DNA of 26,311 bases from a virus: the IMG/VR virus record IMGVR_UViG_3300034073_001898, positions 1 to 26,311 of that record; one strand, written 5' to 3'. Position 1 is the stretch's first letter. Every line of letters starts with the position of its first letter. The notes below the pieces were generated by a model that was not told the DNA's origin, searched no databases, and was given only the letters and a program-made list of their open reading frames with translations. This document shows, in pieces, positions 14,271 to 20,865 of this stretch. Made by a program: the position numbers and the translations under genes.

Positions 14271-14428
14271 TGCGCACCACGACCGAGGCACTCGTCGAGG
14301 ACATCCTCGGCAACCCCGAAGAGCACGACGTACAGGCTCTCATCGAGGCCTTGGCGATTGCCAAGGACCTTGGTATCTACTGTCACCCGGCGATTGAGTG
14401 GGCGAAGGAGGCCCAGACTCATGCATAA
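14270..14428 (+). CDS. Very small helical protein, unknown function
   Basis: This 52-residue product starts in a TGATG overlap; an in-frame ATG two codons earlier (14264) is an alternative. Two helices are likely (EALVEDILG and DVQALIEALAIAKDL). Its last codons contain the hairpin and SD that serve the next gene, and its stop overlaps the next start region. Evidence of coding is the tight coupling on both sides and normal amino-acid composition. Function cannot be inferred. Confidence 0.6.
   Translation: MRTTTEALVEDILGNPEEHDVQALIEALAIAKDLGIYCHPAIEWAKEAQTHA
14399..14415 (+). promoter_or_regulatory. GAAGGAG-loop SD hairpin H1
   Basis: TGGGC (14399-14403) and GCCCA (14411-14415) enclose the loop GAAGGAG (14404-14410). 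The SD core GGAGG ends 9 bases before the ATG at 14421. It lies within the coding sequence of the preceding small gene. It is one of five hairpins with the same loop and different stems in this window. Confidence 0.65.
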
Positions 14429-14705
14429 CATCCCCACGGCGGAAGCCCTTAGGCTCAGCAACGCACTCGACAACCTCGGCTCGGCGGCACTCGCGATCGA
14501 GGGCGCGGTCTACGAGACCGAGCGGGCCCTTGTTCAGACCGTCCGGCGCATCTACGAGACCGACCCCGGTTTCGCGGCCGAGGTCTTCGACGGGCTGGAC
14601 CGTCGGACGCTCAAGGCGATCGTTCGTTCGGCGGTGTCGTTCGGTGTCTCGGTGAGCTTCGTCGAGGCGATCCTCGCGGTCAAGGAAGAGGCCGGGAATG
14701 ACTGA
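14421..14705 (+). CDS. Small helical early protein, unknown function
   Basis: This 94-residue protein starts 9 bases after the SD core of hairpin H1. It is predicted to be entirely helical: EALRLSNALDNLGSAALAIEG, ETERALVQTVRRIYET, AAEVFDGLDRRTLKAIVRS and a final VEAILAVKEEAG. This composition fits a small helical bundle. There is no motif for enzymatic activity and no membrane segment. The 3' end overlaps the next gene by 8 bases. Confidence 0.65.
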   Translation: MHNIPTAEALRLSNALDNLGSAALAIEGAVYETERALVQTVRRIYETDPGFAAEVFDGLDRRTLKAIVRSAVSFGVSVSFVEAILAVKEEAGND

Positions 14706-15057
14706 GTACGTCTCTGATGCCTTCGCTTTCACCATCCCGGCCCCTCGGTGGGGCGGTCAGGCGGTGACGGTTTGCGTCAACGTCATCGGCGACTTTGTCC
14801 AGGCGATGATCTGCGGCGACCGGGACGGCTCCTCGTGGGCGGTCAACTCGTCCGGCCCGGTATCCTCGATCAGGATTGAGCCTTACGGGGTCAAGGTCGC
14901 CGGGATGGAGTTCATGGCCCGCGAGATCAGCCTAAACGACATGAAGGTCCTCGGTGATGCCCGCATCCATGAGGCGTGGTACGACGGCCTTGAGGCCTTG
15001 ACCAAGTGGGCCGAGCCCCATGTCCTGTTCGCAACCGCAGAAGGGAGGCCGGAATGA
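14698..15057 (+). CDS. Early protein of unknown function upstream of the nuclease
   Basis: This 119-residue protein has an SD-like GGAAGAGG a few bases upstream. It is strand-rich (VTVCVNVIGDFVQAMICG, SSIRIEPYGVKVAGMEF), then has a helical segment with EAWYDGLEALTKWAEP. Its stop overlaps the start of the Cas4-like nuclease gene (ATGA), so the two are translationally coupled and may act together. No known domain is recognised. Membership of the replication-recombination operon is clear by position. Confidence 0.65.
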   Translation: MTEYVSDAFAFTIPAPRWGGQAVTVCVNVIGDFVQAMICGDRDGSSWAVNSSGPVSSIRIEPYGVKVAGMEFMAREISLNDMKVLGDARIHEAWYDGLEALTKWAEPHVLFATAEGRPE

Positions 15058-16100
15058 CGGCCCGCGTCATTGTCGAGAACATCATCGAAGAATCGCTCCG
15101 GAGGCTGGCCGTCCGGCCCCGGGGCGCGTGGAAGGTCCGTCCGTCCGGCATCCATCGGTGCGGACGAGCCCAGGTCCTCGCGTCTAGGCTCGACCCGGAA
15201 GAGACCTTTGAGCTCAACCCCAAGACCGCTCTTGCCTTCGCGGTGGGCACGGCAATCCACGAGATCATCCAGGGCAAGCTTCCCGAGGTCCCGGCCGAGG
15301 AAGCGTGGGACTCCGGCACAATGACCGGGCATTCGGACCTTCGGATCATCCGGGACGGCGCATCGTACGTCCTAGCCGACATCAAGACGATCAACGTCGA
15401 GGGATACCTCGAGGTCGCCAAGAAGGGCCCCAAGCCCGAGCACGTCGCGCAAGCGAACTGGTACGCGGTACAGGCAGGATGCCCCTTCGGGGCGATCGTC
15501 TACGTCAACAAGAACGGCACCATCCCCGCAGGGATGAAGGCAGACAAGGACTTGAACCCGACGTTTCAGGTTCTGCCCTTTGACGTTGACCCGGCACTCG
15601 CGGCCGAGATGGACGAGAAGGCCCAGTTCATCCTCGACCACGTCAAGGCCGGAACTCTTCCCCGCTATGAGCAGGTCATCGAATGTCGATGGTGCGATCA
15701 CAAGGCCGCGTGTCAGGCGGCCCTCGTCCAGGATGCCAAGGCATCGGCGCGCGAGTGGCGGCACATCAACTCAAAGGTCGTCGGGACAACCTTCCGGGAC
15801 GGCGGGTTCAACTGGCCCGAGGTCTTGGCCGCAGGGTCGGCCCTCGTCCTCGAGTGGGACAAAGACAATCCGCACGGTCCCCGCAGGGCCGACGGGACCG
15901 CGGTGGCCGTCAAGGTCATCGCGGAAGGCCATCACATCGGGTTCCTCCCGGCGACGGGTAGCCCGACGGCAGAGATCGTCTCGGATCACTTGGCAGCAGG
16001 CGGAACGGCCTCCTGCCGGGTGACCGAGATAACCGGGGGTGGTCCCGGCAAGAACCACGGACTCAACATCGAGATCGAGCTTCACGGCTCGGATCTGTAA
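15054..16100 (+). CDS. Cas4-like PD-(D/E)XK exonuclease fused to a HIRAN-like domain
   Basis: This 348-residue protein has the RecB/Cas4 nuclease signature. Cys36 lies in HRCGR; His69 in GTAIHEIIQG; Asp95 in MTGHSD; Asp109 and Lys111 in LADIKT; Gln133/Tyr137 form the QxxxY motif; and Cys211, Cys214 and Cys220 form CxxC-x5-C. Four cysteines in this order predict a 4Fe-4S cluster. Residues about 243-345 resemble a HIRAN domain (VVGTTFRDGG, then ALVLEWDKDNPHG, then VAVKVIAEGHHIGFLP), a module that binds DNA ends in chromatin and repair proteins. The enzyme would trim DNA ends during recombination-dependent replication. The next gene is SSB-like, which suits this role. The fusion is the unusual point. 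Confidence 0.82.
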   Translation: MTARVIVENIIEESLRRLAVRPRGAWKVRPSGIHRCGRAQVLASRLDPEETFELNPKTALAFAVGTAIHEIIQGKLPEVPAEEAWDSGTMTGHSDLRIIRDGASYVLADIKTINVEGYLEVAKKGPKPEHVAQANWYAVQAGCPFGAIVYVNKNGTIPAGMKADKDLNPTFQVLPFDVDPALAAEMDEKAQFILDHVKAGTLPRYEQVIECRWCDHKAACQAALVQDAKASAREWRHINSKVVGTTFRDGGFNWPEVLAAGSALVLEWDKDNPHGPRRADGTAVAVKVIAEGHHIGFLPATGSPTAEIVSDHLAAGGTASCRVTEITGGGPGKNHGLNIEIELHGSDL

Positions 16101-16115
16101 GAAAGCAGGCAACAC

Positions 16116-16532
16116 ATGAAGATGAAGCGAACGACTACCTTCGCCCAGGTCCCCGCGGGGACGTACGAGGCGACCTTGACGGGCCTCGATGCAAAGACCG
16201 TTACGACGACGGACGGCCCGGTTGATATTGTCGAGTGGGTCTTCTTGATCACCGACGGCGAGCACTCGGGGGCGAACGTCTCGGGGTCGACCTCGCAGGC
16301 GTGGAGCGAGAAGTCCAAGGCCTTCGCATGGGGCAAGGCACTCAACGGCAACAAGCCATGGGACGGCGTCGACGCCGACGGTGACCCGGACATCGCGGGT
16401 CTTATCGGCAAGGCGTGCTATGTCGAGATCCGCGAGAAGGTCTCGGCCAATGGCACGGCGCGGACCAAGGTCGAGGCAGTCCTTCCGGACCCCGCGGCCA
16501 TGAAGAAGGCCGCGAACAAGATCCCGTTCTAA
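16116..16532 (+). CDS. Putative single-stranded DNA-binding protein (OB-fold)
   Basis: This 138-residue protein starts at an ATG with AGAAAGCAGG upstream. The pattern VPAGTYEATLTGLDAKTV, then VDIVEWVFLITDGEHSGANV and GKACYVEIREKVSANGTARTKVEAVLP is typical of the phage OB-fold single-strand-binding proteins of the DUF669-like kind. The C terminus ends KIPF, echoing the IPF tip with which bacterial SSB recruits partner enzymes. It lies between the end-processing nuclease and the primase-helicase, as expected for a replication ssDNA-binding protein. Catalytic residues are absent. The exact family name is uncertain. Confidence 0.7.
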   Translation: MKMKRTTTFAQVPAGTYEATLTGLDAKTVTTTDGPVDIVEWVFLITDGEHSGANVSGSTSQAWSEKSKAFAWGKALNGNKPWDGVDADGDPDIAGLIGKACYVEIREKVSANGTARTKVEAVLPDPAAMKKAANKIPF

Positions 16533-16547
16533 GGGTCAGGCATCCGG

Positions 16548-16587
16548 TATGATGAATGCCCCGGAGCGAAGGAGGCTCCGGGGCATT
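16548..16587 (+). promoter_or_regulatory. TATGAT box followed by GAAGGAG-loop hairpin H2
   Basis: AATGCCCCGGAGC (16555-16567) pairs perfectly over 13 bases with GCTCCGGGGCATT (16575-16587), leaving the loop GAAGGAG. A -10-like TATGAT (16548-16553) lies just upstream, but no good -35 is visible. No U tract follows, so this is not a standard terminator. The primase gene starts 36 bases beyond with its own SD (AAGGAG near 16609), so here the loop is not the SD for the immediate gene. Confidence 0.55.
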
Positions 16588-16622
16588 CTGGCATCCCCCC
16601 GACACGTAAGGAGATAGAGATA

Positions 16623-18776
16623 TTGTACCCCATTGACAGTCGATTGAGAGAGCTCGAGTCCGTCGCAGGGCTCGGCCAAGTCTTCATCGCGGTGCACCAT
16701 GTCAGGCCCGACGGACGGTGCACTTGCGGCCGTCCGGATTGCGAGTCGCAAGGCAAGCATCCGATCGACCGGGGATGGCAGGCCCCCGGTGCCCAGCACG
16801 ACTCGACCAAGGCGGCCCAGTGGTACCGGGACGGTCGGAACGCGGGAATTGTGACCGGGGCGGATACCGGGCTACTGTTGCTCGACCTCGACAACGAGGA
16901 CGCGGTCGTCTGGTTCGAGAATCGCAACCAGGACCGACCATTCTTCATGGTCCGTACCGGGCGCGGGGCGCACGTCTACTACCAGCACCCCGGATGGGAT
17001 GTTCGGAACTCGGCGGGTCTCGTGGCCTCGGGCGTCGATGTCCGCGGCGAGCGGGGGTTCGTCGTGGCCCCCGGGTCAATCCACAAGACCGGGCGCATGT
17101 ACGCGGTCGATGTCGAGTCGGCCGACGGACCGCAACCCGTCCCGGCGTGGCTCGACGAGGCCCTTAGGAACATCAAGAAACCGGAAAACGCAGGGTCTAA
17201 GGTACGGGCAGACGAGGACGGCGTCATCCGCGAGGGCGGGAGGAATCAAGCGGTCTGGTCGCTCGGGAGCTCGATGCGGGCGGCGGGTCTCGGGTACGAG
17301 GCAATCCTCGCGGCCCTACGGTCGACCAATGAGACCGCGGTCATTCCCCCCTTGCCGGATCGGGTCATCGTCGACATGGCCGAACGCATCGTCGATGGGT
17401 TCGCACCCGGGACAGCGGCAAGGACTGTCCGGGTCGGGCTGGCCTCTGGGCTGAGGATGCCCGAGCCCGAGGGCGACGGGAAGAAGGACAAGATCGAGCC
17501 GATCAGTGTCGCGACTGCATTCCTTGAGGCGGTCGAGGATCGGCCCTTCGTCTTGCATAAGGGCTTTTGGTACAGGTTCAACGGCAAGTGCTACGAGGCC
17601 ACGACCGAGGAGGACGTCGGTCACGAAGTCCTCGGCAGGATGCAGCAGGCCCCGGACCTCGCGAGCAAGTGCAAGCGGGCCTTCGTCGGGGATGTCGTCG
17701 CCAACATCGCGACTCGGGTCCGGATCCCGGCCTCGGTAAACCATGGCGAGTGGATAGACGGCGGGCCCCTGTCCATCGTGGCGAAGAATGGGATTGTCGA
17801 CGTCAAGGCGTACCTCGAAGAGCGGCCGGACTGGTTGCGGCCGCACGACCCGGGGCTCCTGTCGACGGTGTGTGTCCCCTTCGAGGTCGACCCGGACGCG
17901 GACTGTCCATTGTGGCTCTCGGTCATCGAGAAGATCGTCCCGGACCCGGGGACTCGCGACCAACTCAAGCGATGGTTCGGGCTTAACTTGATCCCGGATG
18001 TCTCCTACCAGAAGGCCGCGGTCCTCGTCGGCGACGGGTCGAACGGCAAGTCGACCGTCCTGCTCATCCTTCAAGAACTGGTCGGCCGGGGGAACTACTC
18101 GACGGTCCCGCTCGAGCGGTTCGGGGAACGGTTCGACCTCGCGGCGATGGTCGGCAAGTCGGCCAACATCGCACACGAGATGGGCGAGCTCGACAAGGCT
18201 GCCGAGGGGATCCTAAAGCAACTCATCTCGGGCGAGGAAATGACCTTCGAGCGGAAGTATCGTGACTCGTACCAGGATGTCCCGACCGCTCGATTGACCT
18301 TCTCGACGAACGTCCTACCACGGTTCTCGGACCGGACCGATGCGATCTGGCGGCGGCTGATGATCTTCCCCTTCAACACGAAGATCCGGGAGGAGGACAA
18401 AGACTACGGCATCCTAGACAAGCTTCGGGCCGAGTTGCCCGGCATCTTCAACTGGGCGATCGACGGGCTTGAACAGCTCAAGGCCGACGGGCTCGGCGAG
18501 TCGCTGGAGATGAGCAACGCCAAGACCATGTATCGCGAGGCCGTGAATCCGTTCCTTCAGTGGGCCGACGATCGCATCAAGGAGACCGGGTTCGGGGTGG
18601 TCGAGGTCGCAAAGCTTCACGAAGACTATCGGACTTGGTGCGGGACGAACGGGTATCACCCGCTCGCTATTCGCACCTTCGAGGCCGAGATCGAGCGGCA
18701 CTTCAAGAAGGACATCAAGCGTCCAGGCACCGACGGGCCACGGCCGCGGGTCGTCGAAGGGCTTAAACTCCATTGA
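16623..18776 (+). CDS. PrimPol-SF3 helicase (bifunctional primase-polymerase/helicase)
   Basis: This 717-residue protein starts at TTG, with TAAGGAGAT upstream. The N-terminal part is an archaeo-eukaryotic-type PrimPol: a small CTCGRPDC cysteine cluster (33-40) with GKHP, the acidic pair Asp88/Asp90 in LLLLDLDNED, and His117 in GRGAHVYY. The C-terminal part is a D5/P4-type SF3 helicase: Walker A VGDGSNGKST near residue 469, an acidic Walker B-like helix after it, and sensor-like STNVLPRF near 560. It should prime and unwind DNA to start phage replication. A nested-repeat AT-rich region follows directly and is a candidate target. Similar fusions are common in phages and plasmids. Confidence 0.93.
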   Translation: MYPIDSRLRELESVAGLGQVFIAVHHVRPDGRCTCGRPDCESQGKHPIDRGWQAPGAQHDSTKAAQWYRDGRNAGIVTGADTGLLLLDLDNEDAVVWFENRNQDRPFFMVRTGRGAHVYYQHPGWDVRNSAGLVASGVDVRGERGFVVAPGSIHKTGRMYAVDVESADGPQPVPAWLDEALRNIKKPENAGSKVRADEDGVIREGGRNQAVWSLGSSMRAAGLGYEAILAALRSTNETAVIPPLPDRVIVDMAERIVDGFAPGTAARTVRVGLASGLRMPEPEGDGKKDKIEPISVATAFLEAVEDRPFVLHKGFWYRFNGKCYEATTEEDVGHEVLGRMQQAPDLASKCKRAFVGDVVANIATRVRIPASVNHGEWIDGGPLSIVAKNGIVDVKAYLEERPDWLRPHDPGLLSTVCVPFEVDPDADCPLWLSVIEKIVPDPGTRDQLKRWFGLNLIPDVSYQKAAVLVGDGSNGKSTVLLILQELVGRGNYSTVPLERFGERFDLAAMVGKSANIAHEMGELDKAAEGILKQLISGEEMTFERKYRDSYQDVPTARLTFSTNVLPRFSDRTDAIWRRLMIFPFNTKIREEDKDYGILDKLRAELPGIFNWAIDGLEQLKADGLGESLEMSNAKTMYREAVNPFLQWADDRIKETGFGVVEVAKLHEDYRTWCGTNGYHPLAIRTFEAEIERHFKKDIKRPGTDGPRPRVVEGLKLH

Positions 18777-18780
18777 GTTC

Positions 18781-19021
18781 TGGGACGTGGGGGACGCTGG
18801 GGGACGTAAAAAAGTGCCTGAAACTCAATCAGGATGCGGGTTCTACTGTTTTACGTCCCCGTCCCTACGAAAAAACTATGCATGAGAAAATTAGAGAAGG
18901 TAAGAGAGACATAAATATAAAGGCTTTTTGGCTTGGACGTGGACGTAAAATCGAGAGACCCGCACCACCACTGGCTTTGAGGCCGTTTTTTACGTCCCAG
19001 CGCGTCCCAGCGCGTCCCAGC
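18781..19021 (+). other. Candidate replication origin: nested inverted repeats around an AT-rich core
   Basis: Four blocks share the motif GGGACG...TAAAA in alternating orientation. Block 1 (18781-18813) has GGGACG at 18782, 18791 and 18801 and ends GTAAAAAA. Block 2 (18849-18865) is reverse, TTTTACGTCCCCGTCCC. Block 3 (18934-18950) is forward, TGGACGTGGACGTAAAA. Block 4 (18986-19021) is reverse, with CGTCCCAGCG repeated at 10-base spacing. Bases about 18869-18929 between blocks 2 and 3 are strikingly AT-rich in a GC-rich genome. Iteron-like repeats beside a melting zone next to the primase-helicase gene fit an origin; blocks 1/2 and 3/4 can also form hairpins. Confidence 0.55.
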
Positions 19022-19022
19022 A

Positions 19023-19039
19023 CGGCCGAAGGAGGGCCG
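19023..19039 (+). promoter_or_regulatory. GAAGGAG-loop SD hairpin H3
   Basis: CGGCC (19023-19027) pairs with GGCCG (19035-19039) around GAAGGAG (19028-19034). The SD core ends 9 bases before the ATG at 19045, the same spacing as hairpin H1. It directly follows the candidate origin repeats. Confidence 0.65.
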
Positions 19040-19044
19040 AACCG

Positions 19045-19377
19045 ATGAGAAAGAGACCAGGAACCCCAGCCGGACCCGTCCTTGTGGACTCGTCCGAGTG
19101 GACCCGAGAGACGGCGATCGATAGCTGGACCCCAGAGGCCGGGTCACGCGAGATTGCCGAGTTGATCCTCGATGTCATCGCGGCCGACGCGTGGTTCGAG
19201 TTCGACGACCTCGGACGGATGCTCTTGACCACGGGCGACCGCGAGGTACCCGGTGACATCCTCGACCGACTCCGGCATCATCGGGAAGGCATCGTCCGAT
19301 GGTTCACGCAGTGGCAAGCAGAGAACCGGACCCGCTACGAGCCCCTAGAAGCCGCGAGAGGTCACGGGGGGTGCTAG
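19045..19377 (+). CDS. Small protein resembling a TubC-N-like helical module
   Basis: This 110-residue protein starts behind hairpin H3. Residues about 30-90 (AELILDVIAADAWFEFDDLGRMLL...ILDRLRHHREGIVRWF) show the pattern of a helix, two short strands with aromatic and glycine residues, and a helix ending 'R-H-H-R-x-x-I-x-x-W/L', as in small TubC N-terminal-like modules found in phage replication regions. The N terminus is basic and proline-rich and the C terminus is polar. Function is unknown. It follows the candidate origin, so a replication accessory role is possible but unproven. Confidence 0.65.
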   Translation: MRKRPGTPAGPVLVDSSEWTRETAIDSWTPEAGSREIAELILDVIAADAWFEFDDLGRMLLTTGDREVPGDILDRLRHHREGIVRWFTQWQAENRTRYEPLEAARGHGGC

Positions 19378-19380
19378 GGG

Positions 19381-19614
19381 ATGGGTGGATCGGTCAAGTC
19401 CCGCTCTGGGGGCAGCCAGCCGCGGCAGAATCGAAACCAGAGACACGACGGGTTCCCGTGGCAGTGTCTCGGATGCGGTCAGTTCATGACGGCGAGCCAT
19501 CATCACTGCCCGGGGTGCGGTCTTCACGAGATAAGCGCAAGCCGGGGGCCGACGACTTGTCGAGGGTGCGGAAAGCGGCTGAGCGACGACTTAAAGACGA
19601 TTTGGAACCCTTGA
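19381..19614 (+). CDS. Zinc-ribbon protein
   Basis: This 77-residue protein has three Cys pairs: CLGCG, CPGCG (separated by about 11 residues) and CRGCG, with an extra HHH between the first two. At least one zinc ribbon is likely. The N-terminal 25 residues are basic and polar, suggesting nucleic acid binding. Its stop overlaps the RusA start (TTGA at 19611-19614). The reading frame is preferred here over the longer alternate frame from 19299 because its cysteine spacing is regular. Confidence 0.65.
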   Translation: MGGSVKSRSGGSQPRQNRNQRHDGFPWQCLGCGQFMTASHHHCPGCGLHEISASRGPTTCRGCGKRLSDDLKTIWNP

Positions 19615-19994
19615 CGGTCGCTCTCGAGGACGGGGTCTTGACCATCCGCTCGGACGGGATGCCGATTCGGGTCAAGCCTCGTCCTCGGACGACCCAGACC
19701 GGGCACGTCTACATGCCCGCGGACTATATGACGTGGAAGCGAACCATCGCGGGCAAGGTGGCTTTCCGCTTGAAAGAGTGCCCGGTCTTCCGGCAAGGTA
19801 GGGTCAGGCTGGACCTTTGGATCTGGTCGGGAAGGGGAGACGTCGACAATCTAGCGGGGGGCGTCATGGACGCACTGAACGGGATCGCGTGGCGAGATGA
19901 TGATCAGATCGTGGACCTCGCGGTTCACAAGCGGCCGAGGACGAAGACTGCCCCGAGGTGGATGGCCATCGTTCAGGCGGCCAACGATGCTTAA
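19611..19994 (+). CDS. RusA-family Holliday junction resolvase
   Basis: This protein is 127 residues from the TTG at 19611, which overlaps the preceding stop; same-frame GTG or TTG codons upstream (19557, 19566) are alternatives, but would extend over the zinc-ribbon gene. The hallmark is GDVDNLAGGVMDALNGIAWRDDDQIVDLAVHK: RusA-type resolvases carry D-x-D-N, the L-N-G-x-x-x-D-D pair, and a following K. YMTWK upstream is also typical. RusA cleaves four-way junctions in recombination intermediates. A dimer in the cytoplasm is expected from the family. Position among recombination genes and near packaging genes is consistent with resolving branched DNA before packaging. Confidence 0.88.
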   Translation: MTVALEDGVLTIRSDGMPIRVKPRPRTTQTGHVYMPADYMTWKRTIAGKVAFRLKECPVFRQGRVRLDLWIWSGRGDVDNLAGGVMDALNGIAWRDDDQIVDLAVHKRPRTKTAPRWMAIVQAANDA

Positions 19995-20181
19995 GCCGAC
20001 CGAGATCAGATGTTCCGGATGCAACAAGCCTGCGATCGTCCCCGAGGGTACCCGGTATCACCGAGAGCTCCTCTGTCGACCCTGCTACGATGCGTGGATG
20101 GACCTCGACCGCAAGGCGAGTGCGGAACTGAGACGGGAGCGCCGGAAGTGGGTCACCATCGACCAACGGGGGAGACAATGA
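19987..20181 (+). CDS. Small CxxC zinc-finger-like protein
   Basis: This 64-residue protein starts within the last codons of the RusA gene. CSGC near residues 9-12 and CRPC near 30-33 form a likely single zinc site; the segment between is EGTRYHRELL-like. The C-terminal half is a charged, arginine-rich helix (AELRRERRKW), which could bind nucleic acid. Together with two other cysteine-rich genes nearby, it suggests local expansion of zinc-binding proteins. Function is unknown. The stop overlaps the next start (ATGA). Confidence 0.65.
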   Translation: MLKPTEIRCSGCNKPAIVPEGTRYHRELLCRPCYDAWMDLDRKASAELRRERRKWVTIDQRGRQ

Positions 20182-20513
20182 ACGCCTTGTCCCTGTTCCG
20201 GTCGCTTGTGGCTCAGGGCATCGAGTTTCAAATCGGCCAGACCGAGGAAGGGGATATCACCCTCGGCATCGCGGGCGAGATCGACAAGGCGACGAGCAAG
20301 CGAATCGAGAAGGACCCCGAGAGCCTGGCTGCGGTCGTCCTTGAGCACTTGCCCGAGTTGACCCCGGGTATCGGTGATGCGACCCCGGTCCGGGTGATGT
20401 TCATGAGGGCGAAGGATGGTCTCGTCGCACGGTGGAAGACCGAGCGGGGGCAGGTGCGGATCTCGGAAGTCGCCGACCCGGACCGCAAGAAGAGAGGGAA
20501 GGATCATGGCTAA
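20178..20513 (+). CDS. Small protein upstream of terminase genes, unknown function
   Basis: This 111-residue protein starts in an ATGA overlap with GGGGGAGA upstream. It begins with a helix (ALSLFRSLVAQG), then strands (IEFQIGQTEEGDITLGIAG), a charged helix (KATSKRIEKDPESLAAVVLEHL) and a strand pair containing VRVMFMRAKDGLVARW. The C terminus is basic. No motif or family is recognised. It is coupled upstream to the zinc-finger gene and overlaps the small terminase-like gene by 8 bases, so it may be a packaging or regulatory accessory. Confidence 0.65.
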   Translation: MNALSLFRSLVAQGIEFQIGQTEEGDITLGIAGEIDKATSKRIEKDPESLAAVVLEHLPELTPGIGDATPVRVMFMRAKDGLVARWKTERGQVRISEVADPDRKKRGKDHG

Positions 20514-20865
20514 GACCAAGCGGACCCCAGAGGTCAGGGAAGCCCTGCTCCGGTATATCCGGGCGGGGAACTACCACGAGACCGCGTGCCGGGCGGCAGG
20601 GGTCTCGAAGGACTTCTTCTACGAGTGGATCAAGGCCGACCCCGACTTCGCCGACGACGTAAAAGCGGCCGAGGGTGAGGCCGAGGCCGAGATGCTTGCC
20701 TGCATCCGGGAAGCGGCCCTCGCCGACAAGACTTGGACCGCGGCGGCGTGGTACCTCGAACGGAAGAGTCCGGACCGATTCGGCAGGCAGGACCGCAGGC
20801 CCGAGGGCGCGGACAAGACCGAGGTCGTGATCAAGTGGGCGGATGAGGAAGGCGGGAATGCATGA
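20506..20865 (+). CDS. Putative terminase small subunit
   Basis: This 119-residue protein starts at an ATG after GGGAAGG. Residues about 5-45 form a homeodomain-like helix-turn-helix (EVREALLRYIRAGNYHETACRAAGVSKDFFYEWIKA), typical of phage small terminases and related DNA-binding proteins. A helical segment follows (AEAEMLACIREAALADK), then AAAWYLERKSPDRFG, a pattern often seen in small terminases, before a polar C terminus. Small terminase binds the packaging site and stimulates the large subunit. The large subunit follows two genes later. An unrelated HTH protein is possible, as the large-subunit gene is separated by a methyltransferase. Confidence 0.72.
   Translation: MAKTKRTPEVREALLRYIRAGNYHETACRAAGVSKDFFYEWIKADPDFADDVKAAEGEAEAEMLACIREAALADKTWTAAAWYLERKSPDRFGRQDRRPEGADKTEVVIKWADEEGGNA

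Noticed and set aside
16555-16587. Perfect 13-pair hairpin as a transcription terminator
   Set aside because: No T run follows (the tail is CTGGCATCC) and the loop equals the recurrent GAAGGAG, so a leader or regulatory hairpin is preferred.
17316-18176. Long minus-strand open frame (286 codons)
   Set aside because: It is antisense to the primase-helicase. GC-rich coding DNA often leaves long open antisense frames; composition is Arg/Pro/Asp-rich and no motif is visible.
18773-19048. Open frame of 91 codons from a TTG overlapping the primase stop
   Set aside because: It runs across the iteron-like repeats and the AT-rich core, the product is of low complexity at both ends, and it has no clear SD. 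The region is better explained as a replication origin. Remote possibility of a small protein is kept open.
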